A stretch of 64,000 nucleotides of DNA from Ceratotherium simum simum. Lineage: Eukaryota; Chordata; Mammalia; Perissodactyla; Rhinocerotidae. Every line of letters starts with the position of its first letter. Positions within the stretch are counted from its first letter, which is position 1. A program made the translations under genes and the position numbers. The stretch covers positions 4,670,691 to 4,734,690 of the forward strand of contig NW_004454239.1 in the NCBI RefSeq assembly GCF_000283155.1. Reading direction: 5' to 3'. Below are positions 1 to 11,445 of the stretch, one piece after another. The notes beneath the pieces are model-generated. The model had not been told where the DNA came from and searched no databases. It saw only the letters and a program-made list of their open reading frames with translations.

Positions 1-1779
1 CTTTGAGAGCACTTACTGATTGAGCCTCCTGAGGAAGCATAATTTCATCTGGCTCTTTCTTTTCTGTCCCTCCTGTTATTCCCAGATTTTTATCCTTGTA
101 GCCCTAGGTCTCAGGGTGTGGAGGGTATGGTCATGGGAGTCCTGTGGTCTTGAATCTCGCTTGCCTGCTCCCACAGAACCATCCCCTGCACATTCATCTC
201 CAGGAGATGTGGAATTCCTGTCCCTTCAGATGGGTTTTATTCAACACTGTGGGATTTTGACGCTTAGAGACTGATCTTGGAAATACTTCATCCTGTCTTG
301 CTACTGTTTTAATCAGTGGAGCATTCAGACCTCAGTTAATTAAAGTCTTAATTCTGGGTTTAAAACTCAGAGCCAGTTTTGTGACCTGTGACTGTTTAAG
401 GGGAAAAAAAAGAAGATTGCACAAATGAATCTCAGCCTAGGCCAGTTTTTGTCATTTCCAGCCTGTAGCAGGGGACTCTGGGCCGGGCCTAGAGGAGGAG
501 CCTTCACCCCACCCCCTCCACCGCCAGTGGTGCTGCCTTTCTACATGAACAGCCCCCTCGGTGTGGTGATGCCCACGGGCGTGGCCATGAGCCGGGCACC
601 CTGTGCGAGGCTGCTCGGGGCTTGAGTCTCCCAGGCACACGTCAGGCCCCCCCTCTTGCTGGGTGAGGAGCCTGAGCTGCCTTCTGCCCAGACTTCTTAA
701 GTGGCATCAATGTTGTCCTGTCCCGGGCCTGGGTCCTCTGATGCTTCATGGAGGAGGTGGCCTTCATCCTCTCCTGGGGATAGAAATCTTACAGATTGTA
801 TTTCTAACCACCACCCCACACATCCTTGGGCCAGACAAGGCTGGGCTGAGTGTGGCACTAAGCATCCCTCGCTCTAGGGTCCGCTGGGCCTGCAGAGGCT
901 GGACCATGGCAGAATCCTCTTTTCCTTGCCTTTTTGTGCTCAGAAGTAATAGAAATAACCTTCTCAGATTCAGAGCAGTGAATTCTTCCTGAAGGTGGAG
1001 AGAAACTGTGCAGAATGCTGGGAAGTCTTATTATTTTCTGCAATAATCTTAAAAAACAGGTTCTGGTGCTTGTGTCATGGAGATAAGTAAGCCAGGCTAC
1101 GCTGCCTGGCACCTGGGCAAGAGAGACTTCAGGCCCAGCGTACCCTGTGGATAATTGGGTAAGACGGCACGAGGCAGACGTCTACTTTTAGGGCCTTTAA
1201 AGCTTGGATTAAATTGAGCCAGGCCAGTGCTCAGCCGGGCTGGTTTTGTCAGAGAACTGCCTTTCTGGGATAATTTGCCCTGGTTCAGTTTGATTTTTTT
1301 TTTTTAACATAACTAAAAGAGTAAGTCCTAAGTAAACCAGCTGGAGGCCTCGTTTTCCATCTTCTCCAAAGTCAGATTAGAAAATAAAGCAGGACTCTGG
1401 GCCTCGATGGCTGAACATGCTTATCGTCTCTGATGGGAAAAGTGTGGCTGGGGCTCTGTGTCTCCTTTCTCCTTGGGCTGAGGGCGTGCTCTTCCCGGCT
1501 CATCTCCAGAACGAGGGTACACAAGCCACAGGGAGGAGGCCAAGTGGAGAGCCTGTGCGGCGGGCTCCTGGGGTTCAGATCCTGGGGCTGCCTGTGTGGC
1601 TGGGGGCGAGACAGTGGGAGTCTGGGTGCTGAGGCCTGGGGAGGCCGGGCTGAGCTGCGTCCCACGCTGACCTGGTGAACTCCCCTGGGGTGGAGTGGAG
1701 GAGGCCTTCTTCCCTTTTTGAGATGAGCCGTTATCTCTCCTTGTTGGAAGTAAGGTGTTTTCCAGCTTTGGTACAGTGC

Positions 1780-3350
1780 CCAGATACTATTTCTAACCCG
1801 TGCTTACTGTGTGTCTGCTTTGGGCTGGGCACTCTCTGGCTGAGGAACCCTGCCCTCCAGGGCTATGGGCTTTTAGGAGGAGACATAAATGAAAAGGAAT
1901 GACAAGTGTGAGAGTTTACTGAGGACTCCCATAGACTGCCCAAGGAACGTGGAGAGGGGACTTAGCCTGCTGGGGGGATAGAGGGAGCCCCCCCCGCCCC
2001 CGCCCCGAGAAAGGTGCATTTCAGGTGGGAGCAAGGATGAAAGGGCAGGAGCCAGTTCCAGGCAGAGGAGTCGGCTGTGGGGGTGAGTGGGGGTGGGTGG
2101 TGGAGATGGGCCAGGTGGGGTGAGTCACGGAGCAGACTTTTCACTTCATCCTGAGGACATCTAGAGGCCAGTGGAAGGCTTTAAGCAAGGGAAAGCACGA
2201 TCAGCTTTGCATTTCCTGAAGATCCCCAGCTGCTGTCAGGGAGCAGACGGAGCTGGGGTCTGGAGGCCAGAAGAGGTTGTCCAGGCTGGAGGGAGTGGGG
2301 TCTGGATGGAGAAAGACGAAAGGTCTGAGAGAGGTTGTGGGGCGGAATTGCAGCCCTTGGTGACCAGTTGGATGTGGGAGCAATGGACGGACGAGAGAGA
2401 GGTGTCCAGGAGGATGCCCAGGTCTCTGTAAGCAGCAGGGCGATGGCAGAGCTGTGGTTTGAGGTGGGGCACGTGAGTGGGTGGGAGTTTCTGCCACACT
2501 GAGTTCGAAGTGCCTGGGAGACCTGCAAGTAGAAGTGCAGCTGGGAGGCCTGTGCCAGAGACGGGGGTGTTGGGAGCAGGTGCAGAGTAAAGCTGACGGG
2601 CAGGGAGGGGAGGGCTTGTCAGGGAGGGGAGGAGGGGGAGCAGCTGAGCGAGCGCATGCCAGAGGAGACAGGGGTCACTGTGCCTCTTCCCCTGAGAGGT
2701 CATGGAATGCCTCTGGATTTGGCAGCCTGGGGTCATCATCGTCCCACGTATTGGTGAGAGGGCGGCTGGCAGAGTGGTGGGGGCTGAAGGGAGAAGGGAG
2801 AGGGGAGGTGAAGAGATGGAGAAGAGGTTTGAGGTAGAACGTAAAAGCTGCTCTTCTTCTGGAGGCGAGGACTGTTAGGATTTCCTTTCCAGAAATGTGT
2901 GGGGTTGTGGGGGATAAAGCTTGGCTGGAGGAGGAGGAGGTAAGTCTGTGCTCATGGAGCTTTCAGTAAGAGGGGCAGGTGGGTGGAGGAGGTTGGGGCT
3001 GGGATCTGAGCCCAGGTGTGTGAGTGTTGGGGGCTGAGCCTCATCGGTAAGAGGGCACCGGTTTCCTTGTAAGGGGAGGAGAGGATGAGGGGAGAGGGAA
3101 GGCTTGGGAGTTTGGAGAAGAGGGGGGAGTGCACCCACCTGCTGGCTTCTGTGTTTTCCCTCAAGTAGGAGATGAGTTCATTCATCTACTGAGAAAGAGG
3201 GTGGTGGTGTGCTAAGAGGTATTGGGAAGGTGGAGAAAGCTGAGAGTAGCCCCATGCATGCCCCTCTGCATTTCATGGCAGAACTGGGGTCCTGCAGAGG
3301 CCGGGTGAGGCTGGAGACTAGGAGCCTGCTATGCCAGCCACCCGGCCTTG
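1780..3350 (-). repeat. LINE-2 (L2) fragment, antisense, about 1.5 kb
   Basis: Reading + strand, the order of recognisable pieces follows the complement of the L2 3' half. It starts with the 3'-UTR-like 'gctgggcactctctgg' and continues through the signature around 2170-2215 (ttaagcaagggaaagca), 'gttggatgtgggagcaatgg' near 2367, the 'agtgcctgggagacctgcaa' segment near 2508, and 'tggatttggcagcctgg' near 2714, ending around 3150-3330. The complement in the last two thirds corresponds to decayed L2 reverse-transcriptase C-terminal coding sequence. It carries stops and indels in all frames, so it is dead. The edges are approximate because the element is very diverged. Confidence 0.7.
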
Positions 3351-4914
3351 GGATTTCCCCGTAGCCCTCAGGGCCCAGGAGCAGGCACGCAGCAGACGCG
3401 CTCTGGTTTGTTCCTCGTGGGAGTTTGGCCAAGCCCGTGTGGATGGATGGCCACAGGGCCTAGGGGTCTAAAATGTTGGCAAGAGTGGTGGCTAGAGGGC
3501 TGGCCCGGGGATCTAAGCTGGATAGAGAGGCAGAGGGCTGGGAGTGGGTGCAGGCCTGGTTACCACCTGGGTTGTCACTCTGGTCATTGCTGCATTCGAG
3601 AACAGAGAGGTCTGCTCCCTGCTTACCAGTTCCTCGGGCTGGTGCCGAGCAGGGTGCCTGTGGAGACGAAGTGCCAGGGGCTGCTAGGCTACCCTGAGTG
3701 GATTTGGACCTCAGGAGCCTGAGCTGCTCATCTGAGTCCCACCCATGGCTCTGACCCTAGCCCTCTGTTCCCCAGGTGGGACTGCTCCCAGTGCCCCGAT
3801 GTGGAATCGGAGGCACCCTTATGATGGTAAAGAGCAAGCTATTAGGCTTCAGGGTCTGCCTCCTTAAGAAACAAAGGATATTCACTTGGAAAAAGCTCAC
3901 GGGGCTTGGGGTTTGTCTTTTCCACGTTCCCCAGAAGGTTTTACATTCTTAGGAGGGTGTCACTGTACTGCAGAATGCCCTCTTCCCTTCCTGATGACAG
4001 GTGGCTGGCGGTCCTAGCCAGGTGGCACCATGGAGATGGGGTGAGTCAGTAGCTCGCTCGGGCTGCTTCTGTGAAGTCCCCGAGGGTTCGCTGCCTCTGA
4101 TGGAGGTCCATCCTTAGCCCGTCTTGGCTGAGGCCAGCTCAGGGTGGTCAGGCTTCAGAGGACGGACGGTGACTAGACGAGAGGCACACTGTGGGCAGAG
4201 GGGCAGGCGCTGGTCTGCCATCCTCAGACATTCGGCTCTGCTGATCTCAAGGGTGCTTGAGTGTGTTCGCAGTGTGAGAGGAGAGAGAGCCATGTGGGTG
4301 CTTTGGTGAAGGGGATCCCCTCCCATATAGGGAGCAGAGCTGGCCGTGAGGGATGCACTGAGGACTCGGCGCTCTTAATGACTGGGCCTGGCTGCCCCGT
4401 AAAAACTCGTGACCCGGAGTTGCTTATTTAAAATGGTGGAGGTAGAAAACAAATATCTGTTTAGCTTCTCTAGGTGAGTCTTACTTGGGGACGAGATTGA
4501 TTACAAAGAGGAGAAACCTAACCAAATTTGGGCAAATTGACATGAGTTCACTGTGAGGACCCCAGGCACCCCCTGGAGTCCAGTTGCAGGAGGCCCAGCT
4601 GAGTCTGGAAAGGAAGCAGTCTCTTGGCTGTGCCTGCCTGCCCCACGTAGCCCCGCTCTCTCACTGCTGTGTCTCCCCTGTGTGCTCCTGGTCTCCTGCT
4701 TCTCTGCAGACGGCCTGTTCCCACATTCATACCTGCACCCACAGCTGGAAGGGGCCACACCTCCCTACTCCCGCTCCCACCCTCCACCCCGTCTCAGGCA
4801 GGGGCCTGAGTCACATGGTGTTCCTGGGCTGCCCCTGGGCAGGTGGGTGGGGGTCAGGGGGAAATGGGGGCCCTCTTCAGCCACCTGGGCAGAGCCCTGG
4901 GAGTCAGCACACTT

Positions 4915-5005
4915 AAGATTCAGGTCCAACAGCCTCACTGTGTAGATTTTAATCCCCATTTATGGATGAGGAAACAGTCTCAGTGAGGCAAGGAGTGTCT
5001 GGCTG
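4915..5005 (-). repeat. MIR-like SINE fragment, antisense
   Basis: The piece 'ccccatttatggatgaggaa' followed by 'acagtctcagtgaggcaagg' matches the complement of the MIR core ('cctcagtttcctcatctgt' in sense). It is short and diverged, and the borders are uncertain. Confidence 0.5.
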
Positions 5006-5315
5006 CAGAATCTGGACTTCTTGCGCCACCCAGAGTGGCTTCCAGATCTTGTAAGTGGAAATAGCTGCCCACCTGAGGCTGCGTTGGGTCAGGACGGGTG
5101 TGCTGAGTGCAGCTTGTCACTCCCGGGGCTCAGTGGCCCACCTGCCACCACCCCCACGCCCAGGCAGCCCATCTGCACCTGGCTGGGCCCGACCTGGCCC
5201 TGTGCTACTTCCCAGGCTGGGCAGGGTGTGGTGGGCCCCGAGGTCTCCCTGGAGGGGTCCAGCCAGCCCCTGCCAGAAGTCACTGACTCGCTGCTTTGTT
5301 TTTCTGTCTCTGCAG

Positions 5316-5391
5316 CCGGGTCTTTAAGACGGACATGGAGTTGGAGGTTCTGCGCTACACCAATCGAGTCTCCAGCGAGGCCCACCAGGAG
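5316..5391 (+). CDS. PEPD: Prolidase (PEPD) exon 8
   Basis: This 76-nt exon starts with the third base of a split Cys codon (human Cys183) and then encodes [20 protein letters not shown] followed by EAHQE, human residues 184-208. It joins the N-terminal domain to the first helix of the pita-bread catalytic domain. Arg184, the site of human prolidase-deficiency mutations, is codon 5317-5319. Ser202, another human disease position, is also conserved. Compared with human, Lys200 is Arg, Ile201 is Val and Arg207 is Gln, all mild surface changes. The acceptor is a pyrimidine run ending TGCAG at 5311-5315; the donor GAG|gtacgc starts at 5392. The intron before is phase 2 and the one after phase 0. 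Identity is near certain because the next exons continue the same protein in frame. Confidence 0.97.
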
Positions 5392-6343
5392 GTACGCTGG
5401 GCTCTGGCACGTTGGATGCGCTGTTCTGGCTGGGTCAGGCAAGCAGCATTGCTCCGTGTGGGGCAAGAGAGCAGGATCGAGGTGGACGGTCTCAGGGCGG
5501 CACTAGTCCCCAGTGTCACTCCAGTAGGCAGGAAGTGTCACTTCAGCCCGGAGACAAGGTGATGGCTCTTTTCTGTTCCCCAGTGGGGGCAGGGCATGGA
5601 CAGCAGAGGCTCTGCCCCAAGTCCTCACCTTAAGGGAATTTCCCAGAAAGAAGTCACCACTTCCAGGAGGAAGGGCTCTCTTTCCTGGCCTTCCGGCAGT
5701 CCCAGCTCCTTGTAAAGAATGTTTGGTCCTTAACCGTGATTCAAGCACATTTGATGCTGTCATCCGTTTTCTGAGAACGTCCTCACGTAGATCTTCCCCA
5801 GACTGTCCCACTTTATCTGAGGAGCCAGAGCAAATAAGCTTCTGTCTTTCCTGAAGGACGTTCGGGGTGTCTGAGGTCACCAGGAGCTTGCTTAGTGACA
5901 GTCACAGCTTTGTGATAGGAGACAGACAAGGGTCATTTGTGGGCAACAGACTCTCTCGTATGAGTTCATTTTCTCTGTGTTTTATGAAAGTTAAAGGAAA
6001 CCTTTTAGTGACAGTTGTCATAGCCTTCCGAGCATTAAGTGTCCACTAAATGCATCTTCGTTAGGTCTTTATTGCCCTCCGCCTGCCGCCACCTGGGCGG
6101 CAGCTCTGTGCTGGGTGTTGATCAGCCTCTAAGTGGAAGTGCTCCAGAGTGGTTTAAATAAACCGTGTGGCTTTTGGAGCTTTAAAAAAGTTCTAATTTG
6201 TCACATTTCTGCACCACTGTGTGCACATATGATTATTTTTTTTTAAAGAAAGGATTCTTTTGAAAAAGTGCCATACATTATTTATAAGGCACTGTTACTT
6301 ATCTGCTTAATACAAATGTCTTTGCTTAATATCCGTCCTCCAG
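5392..6343 (+). other. PEPD: PEPD intron 8
   Basis: This short intron (952 nt, phase 0) starts gtacgc and ends CCTCCAG. The 3' half is AT-rich, with an A/T run at about 6180-6250 and modest pyrimidine content before the acceptor. I see no interspersed repeat, second gene or RNA gene. Confidence 0.9.
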
Positions 6344-6390
6344 GTAATGAAGGCTGTAAAAGTGGGAATGAAAGAATATGAGATGGAAAG
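6344..6390 (+). CDS. PEPD: Prolidase (PEPD) exon 9, 47 nt
   Basis: This very small exon encodes VMKAVKVGMKEYEME (human residues 209-223) plus the first two bases of Ser224. The peptide is part of the long amphipathic helix near the start of the catalytic domain. Human Leu222 is Met here. The acceptor ctccag is preceded by a purine-interrupted pyrimidine tract (cttaatatccgtcct), weaker than those of the other exons. The donor AAG|gtaagc at 6391 is strong. The exon is not a multiple of three, so skipping it alone would shift the frame, while skipping exons 8 and 9 together (123 nt) would keep it. It stands just before a 43-kb intron, so it relies on splicing over a long distance. Confidence 0.96.
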
Positions 6391-7214
6391 GTAAGCTGCT
6401 GTGTTTCTCTGGGTAAAGGTTAAAATGTGAAACCCAGTAATTTATGTTCCCTGAGCAAGTAACAGATGAAGCTCCGTGGCGACACGTGCAGACTGAGCGG
6501 GGATTACGAGCGAGGCTTCAGCATTGCAGGCAAAGAGGTTTTTCCTCTGACTGTGGCCCCCTCCCTGGCTCTTGGCAGAGTGTTTGATGGTAATGGTCTT
6601 TGATTACTTTTCCACATGGTTTACTGCCCCATCATTCCACTTTCGGACTTTGTTTCTGCAATTTGCAGGAAACTTTACCGAGTAGCTGCTATTGTGACTC
6701 TGAAAGCTGCTAGTAAAACAGCTTGCCATTTTTATGTGTAAACACTGCCATTATGTCTGCTGTGCTTGGACAACTGGGTCTCGGGATGGTTAAGTGGCTC
6801 ATAAAGCGTTCTGGAGAGCTCCAGTTAGGCCTGCAGGGAGCCAGTGCCCCCTGGAGTGCTTCCCCAGCATGATCAGTGTGGCCTGGCCAGTTCCTCAGCC
6901 CTGCTCCAGGACCCAGGGTTCAGCATGCTGCTGCCCATGGCTTGAGGAAGCCCTGGGGTCAGACCCAGACTGCCCCAGTGGCTGCCTTCCACCCATGTCT
7001 AGGGGCAGGAGGCCCCCATTCCAGGGTCTCCCACCGGTGACCGCACCACCTGGAAGCTCCCCTGGGGAGGGGACACTGAAGAGGCTGCCATTTCTCCCCC
7101 TGTGACATAATAAGAAATCTGTATTTGATCTCTGCCCTAGTTCCTGTCATAGAGCTTCTAAAATCCTTGGAATTCCCTCAGGGATAGAGGTGAGAAGAGC
7201 GTCTTTTGTTATTT

Positions 7215-7841
7215 GTAATAAGCCCCTTTCAACCACACCTGAGTTTATTCTAATGAAGTGACTCTCAGAAGATGGGGACTGGTTGCCCAGGAACCAACCT
7301 AGTGATTAGAGGGTTGGAACTTTCGGCTCTACCCTCTGACCTCCAGTGAGAGGGAGGGGCTGGAGGTTGAGGTCTGACCAGTGATTCAGTTAGTCCTGCC
7401 TATGTAATGGAAGCTTCTGGGTTGGTGAACCCTTTGAGGTGCTGGGAGGGTGGCACGCCTGGAGAGGGCATGGAAGTTCTGCACCCCTTGCCTCATACCT
7501 TGCCCTGTGCTTCTCCTTATCTGGCTCTTCCTGAGCTGTATCCTTTATAATAAAGTGGTAATAGTAAGTAAAGTGCTTTCCCGAGTTCCGTGAGCTATTC
7601 TAGCAAATTATCAAACCCAAGGGGGCATCGTGGGAACCCCTGATTTATAGCCAATCAGTCAGAAGTACGGGAGGCCCGGACTTGTGATTGGTGTCTGGAG
7701 TGGGGACAGTGTTGTGGGACTGAGCCCTTAACCTGTGGGGTCTCACCAACTCTGGCAGTTAGTGTCAGAATTAAAATGTAGGACACCCAGTTGGTGTCTT
7801 CAGAGAACTGGAGAACTGTTTGGTGTGGAAAACCCACATTT
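7215..7841 (+). mobile_element. ERV-L-like solo LTR, sense orientation
   Basis: The segment resembles a common mammalian ERV-L-class LTR, with motifs such as 'agcttctgggttggtgaac' (7410-7428) and 'ggtggcacgcctggagagg' (7449-7467). It has a polyadenylation signal AATAAA at 7549-7554 in sense with PEPD. Just after its right end, 7842-7855 (tggtgtcagaagtg) looks like a primer-binding site for leucine tRNA, the primer of the ERV-L group. Only this non-coding LTR and a few bases of leader remain; no viral coding sequence follows. The left border is approximate and the subfamily name is not assigned. Confidence 0.6.
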
Positions 7842-10479
7842 TGGTGTCAGAAGTGTGAGTACAGAAGGAGTTTCACCTTTTACCTCCCCCCTCCTGGCTG
7901 CCCTTTCCTACCTGGCCCTGTAAGAGCTTGGTGCTGCTGCCCCTTCCCCCCGTTGCAGGGCCCAGGTTACGCCGGCTGCCTCAGGGCCTGCTCTGGCTCC
8001 ACGTCCCCCTCCCAGCCTTTCTGGCCTGCCCGCTGTGTCAGTGCGGGGTGCGGGCAGGGTGCCGACGGAGTCAGCAGCGGGCAGTGTGGGCGTTTGTGTT
8101 CACCATCACGTGGCTTGGTCAGAGTCGAACCTGAAAGGAGTCCTGAGCAGGGAGCCTCTGTGTTTCTCTCCTCTTATCCTGGGCCATGAGAGGTGAACGA
8201 GGCCCTTGCTGCTCTGGCGCCCGGGAGGGGGCCTGGAACAAGTGCTGCCTCAAAGACTCAGCCCTGTCATGCTGAGGAAGATGGGGACGGGCATGCGGAG
8301 GCGGCCCAGCTTCTGCCTCCACGTGGTCTCCTGCTGCAATGCAGTGTCTGCTCTGGTATTCCCAGGGTCCCTGCTCACCCCCTGAAGATCTGGGACAGGA
8401 AGAGTTCTGCGGGGCTACCGGGGAGGTGGGCCAGGCAGTGGTCCGTCGGATAGGCACTGCCCCAGAAATCTGTTTCCAACTGACGTGGCCCATAGTGACC
8501 CACGGCTGATGCCTCAAATAAAAATAACCCAGAAATTGGAGCAGGACCAGCTTGCCCCAGCGTGGAGCCCATCCGTCTGCTGCATGCTGGCTGCCTGGTG
8601 CCCCGAGCTGCAGGGAGTCCAACTCCCAAGGTGGCTCCTGGGAGGGCCTTGAACTGCCTCCAGCCGTGTGTCCCAGAGCCCGACTCTGCTGCAGTCTGCA
8701 CGGGCCTGTGTGAGCTCGGGGTCGGGGGCCGGGGCCCTCAGAATGCTTACCCTGGCTCCTTACCCCCAACCCCAGGCAATGGAGGTCTTTTTTTTTTCCT
8801 TTTAATGGGAAATTTCAAATATCCAAAAGAAAACAAAAGGGGATAGTATAGTGAACCTCGAAGTCCCCATCGGGGTTTTCTGTTTAGTTTTGTTCATTGG
8901 GGTATTTAAAACCAATCACAGGCATCACATCATTTCACCTGTAAGTAATCAGTAGGTGCTCAGTTAATAGGGATAATTTTTCCTTTGCGTGAGCACCGTG
9001 TCATTAGCACATCTAAGCAAATTAACAATAATTCCTTGGTATCATCAATGTCTAGTGCATATCAGCTGAAACCACCGTATTTGAGTTGGTTTGCTCACAT
9101 TTGGATCCGAAGTCTCCACACTGCGTTGGCTGTTGTCTGAAGGAGGGTCTCTTTGTTGGCTGAGCTCTGAGATCTCACCTTTGTCTTCAGACCGTTCACG
9201 TCCCCTACACCCCCTTCCCCGCGTTGGCCTCCCTGCTGCCTCCTCTGTGGATCAGGGCGGCTCTTGGAGAGACGAGCCTGAAGCTTTCGGCCAGAAGCGG
9301 CCACCCTGAGGATGCTAAGTGGCATCAACTCAGCTCGCTGTGCCAAGTGTGCACACCCACCCTGTGGCTGGCCAGGGGAGCTGTGCCTGGGGAGGGGACA
9401 CAGTGCCTGCCCTCCCAGGCCTCAGCCCAGCAGGGGACCGTCTGATCTGTGGGTCCCTGAGAGCAAGGGCAGGGGTTTTCTGAGTTGGAGATGGGGTTGG
9501 GGACTGCTCCAGGGAAAAGCTAAGGCGGAGGTGATGAGAACAAGGGACAAAGTCTATTCCTGAAGGACAGTAGGTGGGGTGACCTTTCAGGGCAGAGGGT
9601 GTTGCCACCCCAAAGATGGTGGGAAGATGGTTGTCCTGGGATATTGTTGCATCTTGGGGGGGACCCTGGCCAGATTTGAGGAGGGCACCCCGACTACCAG
9701 TAGCAGCCAGAGCCCCTGGGGGCATCTGCAGCAGTGAGGTGGGCCGACGTCTCTCTGCCTCTTGCTGCCTCCCTAGGGAGCTCGGGGACACAGTTTTGTG
9801 GTCTGTGTCCTCGTGAGCCTGGAGGCTTCTTGGAGGCCCCGTCTCGTTTATCCAGTGTCTACCCCGTAATTGGCGTCAGGAAATAGGTGTGGGTGGGTTA
9901 CATAAATGCACAGGAGAGAGAAGGGAATGTCCTGAGCTATTTTTCTGCTGTCTCCTATGCCACTGTGAACTTGAGCATCCTCTTCTTAACTAGGTGGGGA
10001 ATATAAAAGCTCGTCTAAAGCAGGTGGTAGTTCCCCACAGGGCGTGGAGTTTTTAACACAGGCCACACTGATGCCCAGAAGGTCCAGGGCAGCCAGATAC
10101 GCAGGTAGGCCGCCAACCCACTGGGCTAGAAGAGCATCCTTGGAACCTGCCAGACGTTCTGCTGGGAGCATGGCCCGCCCCAGCCTCGCAGAGGCATGCA
10201 GGGCAGGAAGGGCAGGGACTCCTGCAAGTCAGGACTGGAGGCAGGGCGGGGTAGGGAGTGGGCAGGAGACGGGGCTGATTTTCTTGAAGGAGGGCACGCC
10301 GCCAAGACAATGATGCTCAGACGCCAGAGATGCTGGCCGGGAGACCTAATTGTAAGCCTCATCTTTTTTTGTTGTTTTATTATCAAAGGTCTGTTATGAA
10401 ATCTCGAGGGCATGTTGAAAAAAAGAAAGTGAGCTGATGGCATTTATTAAGACACCTCCTCCTCTGTGCTGTGCCTGTG

Positions 10480-10850
10480 AGGGGGGTGCAGAGGAAATGA
10501 AAATCATTTTCCACAATTGAGGTGTAGTAAATTGTGTTAAACCAATAAGACATTAATGTTTGGGTAAATCGGGTGCTAACAGCCTCTGACTGCAGGCCCA
10601 ATCAGGCGATCCATTTTACCACCTTGTATTATTTAATGTTAGTGGCGTAACCAGCTTGTAGCTGGCTGGCGTGGGGCTGGCAGCCGAATCAATTACCTGA
10701 GAACACTAATTTAGAGCATGCTCAATTGGCTGTGTAAGCAGGTCCCGGTTCACATTTGCCACAAGGAGATTAATAACTTGATGTTTCTGACAGCCTGGGA
10801 CCGTAATTGAAATTATGCTCTCTTTCTCCTCAAGCTGTGAAGGGGACATT
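10480..10850. promoter_or_regulatory. AT-rich, TAAT-dense island in intron 9 (candidate enhancer)
   Basis: In the midst of GC-rich intron, this stretch carries closely spaced homeodomain-type cores: acattaatg, atttaatg, atcaatta, cactaattta, ctcaattg, gattaataac and gtaattgaaattat. It carries no recognisable repeat, which is what conserved non-coding elements usually look like. The regulatory role is inference from composition; no alignment was possible. Confidence 0.35.
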
Positions 10851-11261
10851 TTGGGCCCTTTCATGGCAGCTTCCGTGGGAGTTGTGGGAGTCATTTGAAA
10901 GGCAGAGGGTCTGTGAGGTCTGCCAGGGACAGCATGGCGCTGTCCTCCTCCCCTGGCTGGGGTCCTTCGTGGTAAATACCCCCGACCCTGTCCTGAGACC
11001 CTGACAAGCCTGGGTTTTTCTGTGCTCTTCTGTTGCAAGCAGCGGCTCACAGTACTCATCTCCTGTTGCCTTTCAGTCCTTTGTTAGTGGAGAACTTGCC
11101 CAGCTGTGCCACTCTGTGCTCAGTCTTGTTGTTTTTTCCTGCCCTGTGGCCAGATGGAGTGAGTCACCATTCTGTGTGTTCAGTGTGCCCCCTGGGTCCA
11201 GATTGGGGGTGGGTCTTCTCCCCAGGGCTGGAGGGAGGGGGTCTCCTCCTTGCAACCGCAC

Positions 11262-11445
11262 ACACACCCTGCCACCCCCCCCACCACACACACACACAAC
11301 CTCCACCACACACTATACACATACACACACTCCACAGACACACTCCACCACTCATACCATACCACACACACACACCATACACACACACTACGCATAGATA
11401 CACATGCCCCACTACCACACACCACTCACATACCACACACACAGA
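11262..11445. repeat. (CA)n-rich degenerate microsatellite
   Basis: Imperfect CA repeats are mixed with CCA and CATA units (for example acacacacacac and catacacacacact) over about 180 bp. In the PEPD transcript this is a CA-rich tract. Its interruptions suggest that it is old and now less prone to slippage. Confidence 0.9.

Larger units (their letters stand above)
1..5315 (+). other. PEPD: PEPD intron 7, 3' part
   Basis: No exon 7-like coding sequence is visible here, so this is the end of intron 7. Bases 1-1770 show only unassigned sequence with a short T tract near 1293-1303. Bases 1780-3350 are a long antisense LINE-2 fragment. From 3350 to 4900 I see G-rich unique sequence with no recognised element, and 4915-5000 resembles an antisense MIR piece. 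The intron ends in a good polypyrimidine tract and TGCAG at 5311-5315. Confidence 0.85.

Noticed and set aside
1..5315. PEPD exon 7
   Set aside because: No coding match to the residues preceding Cys183 with AG/GT borders; it must lie upstream.
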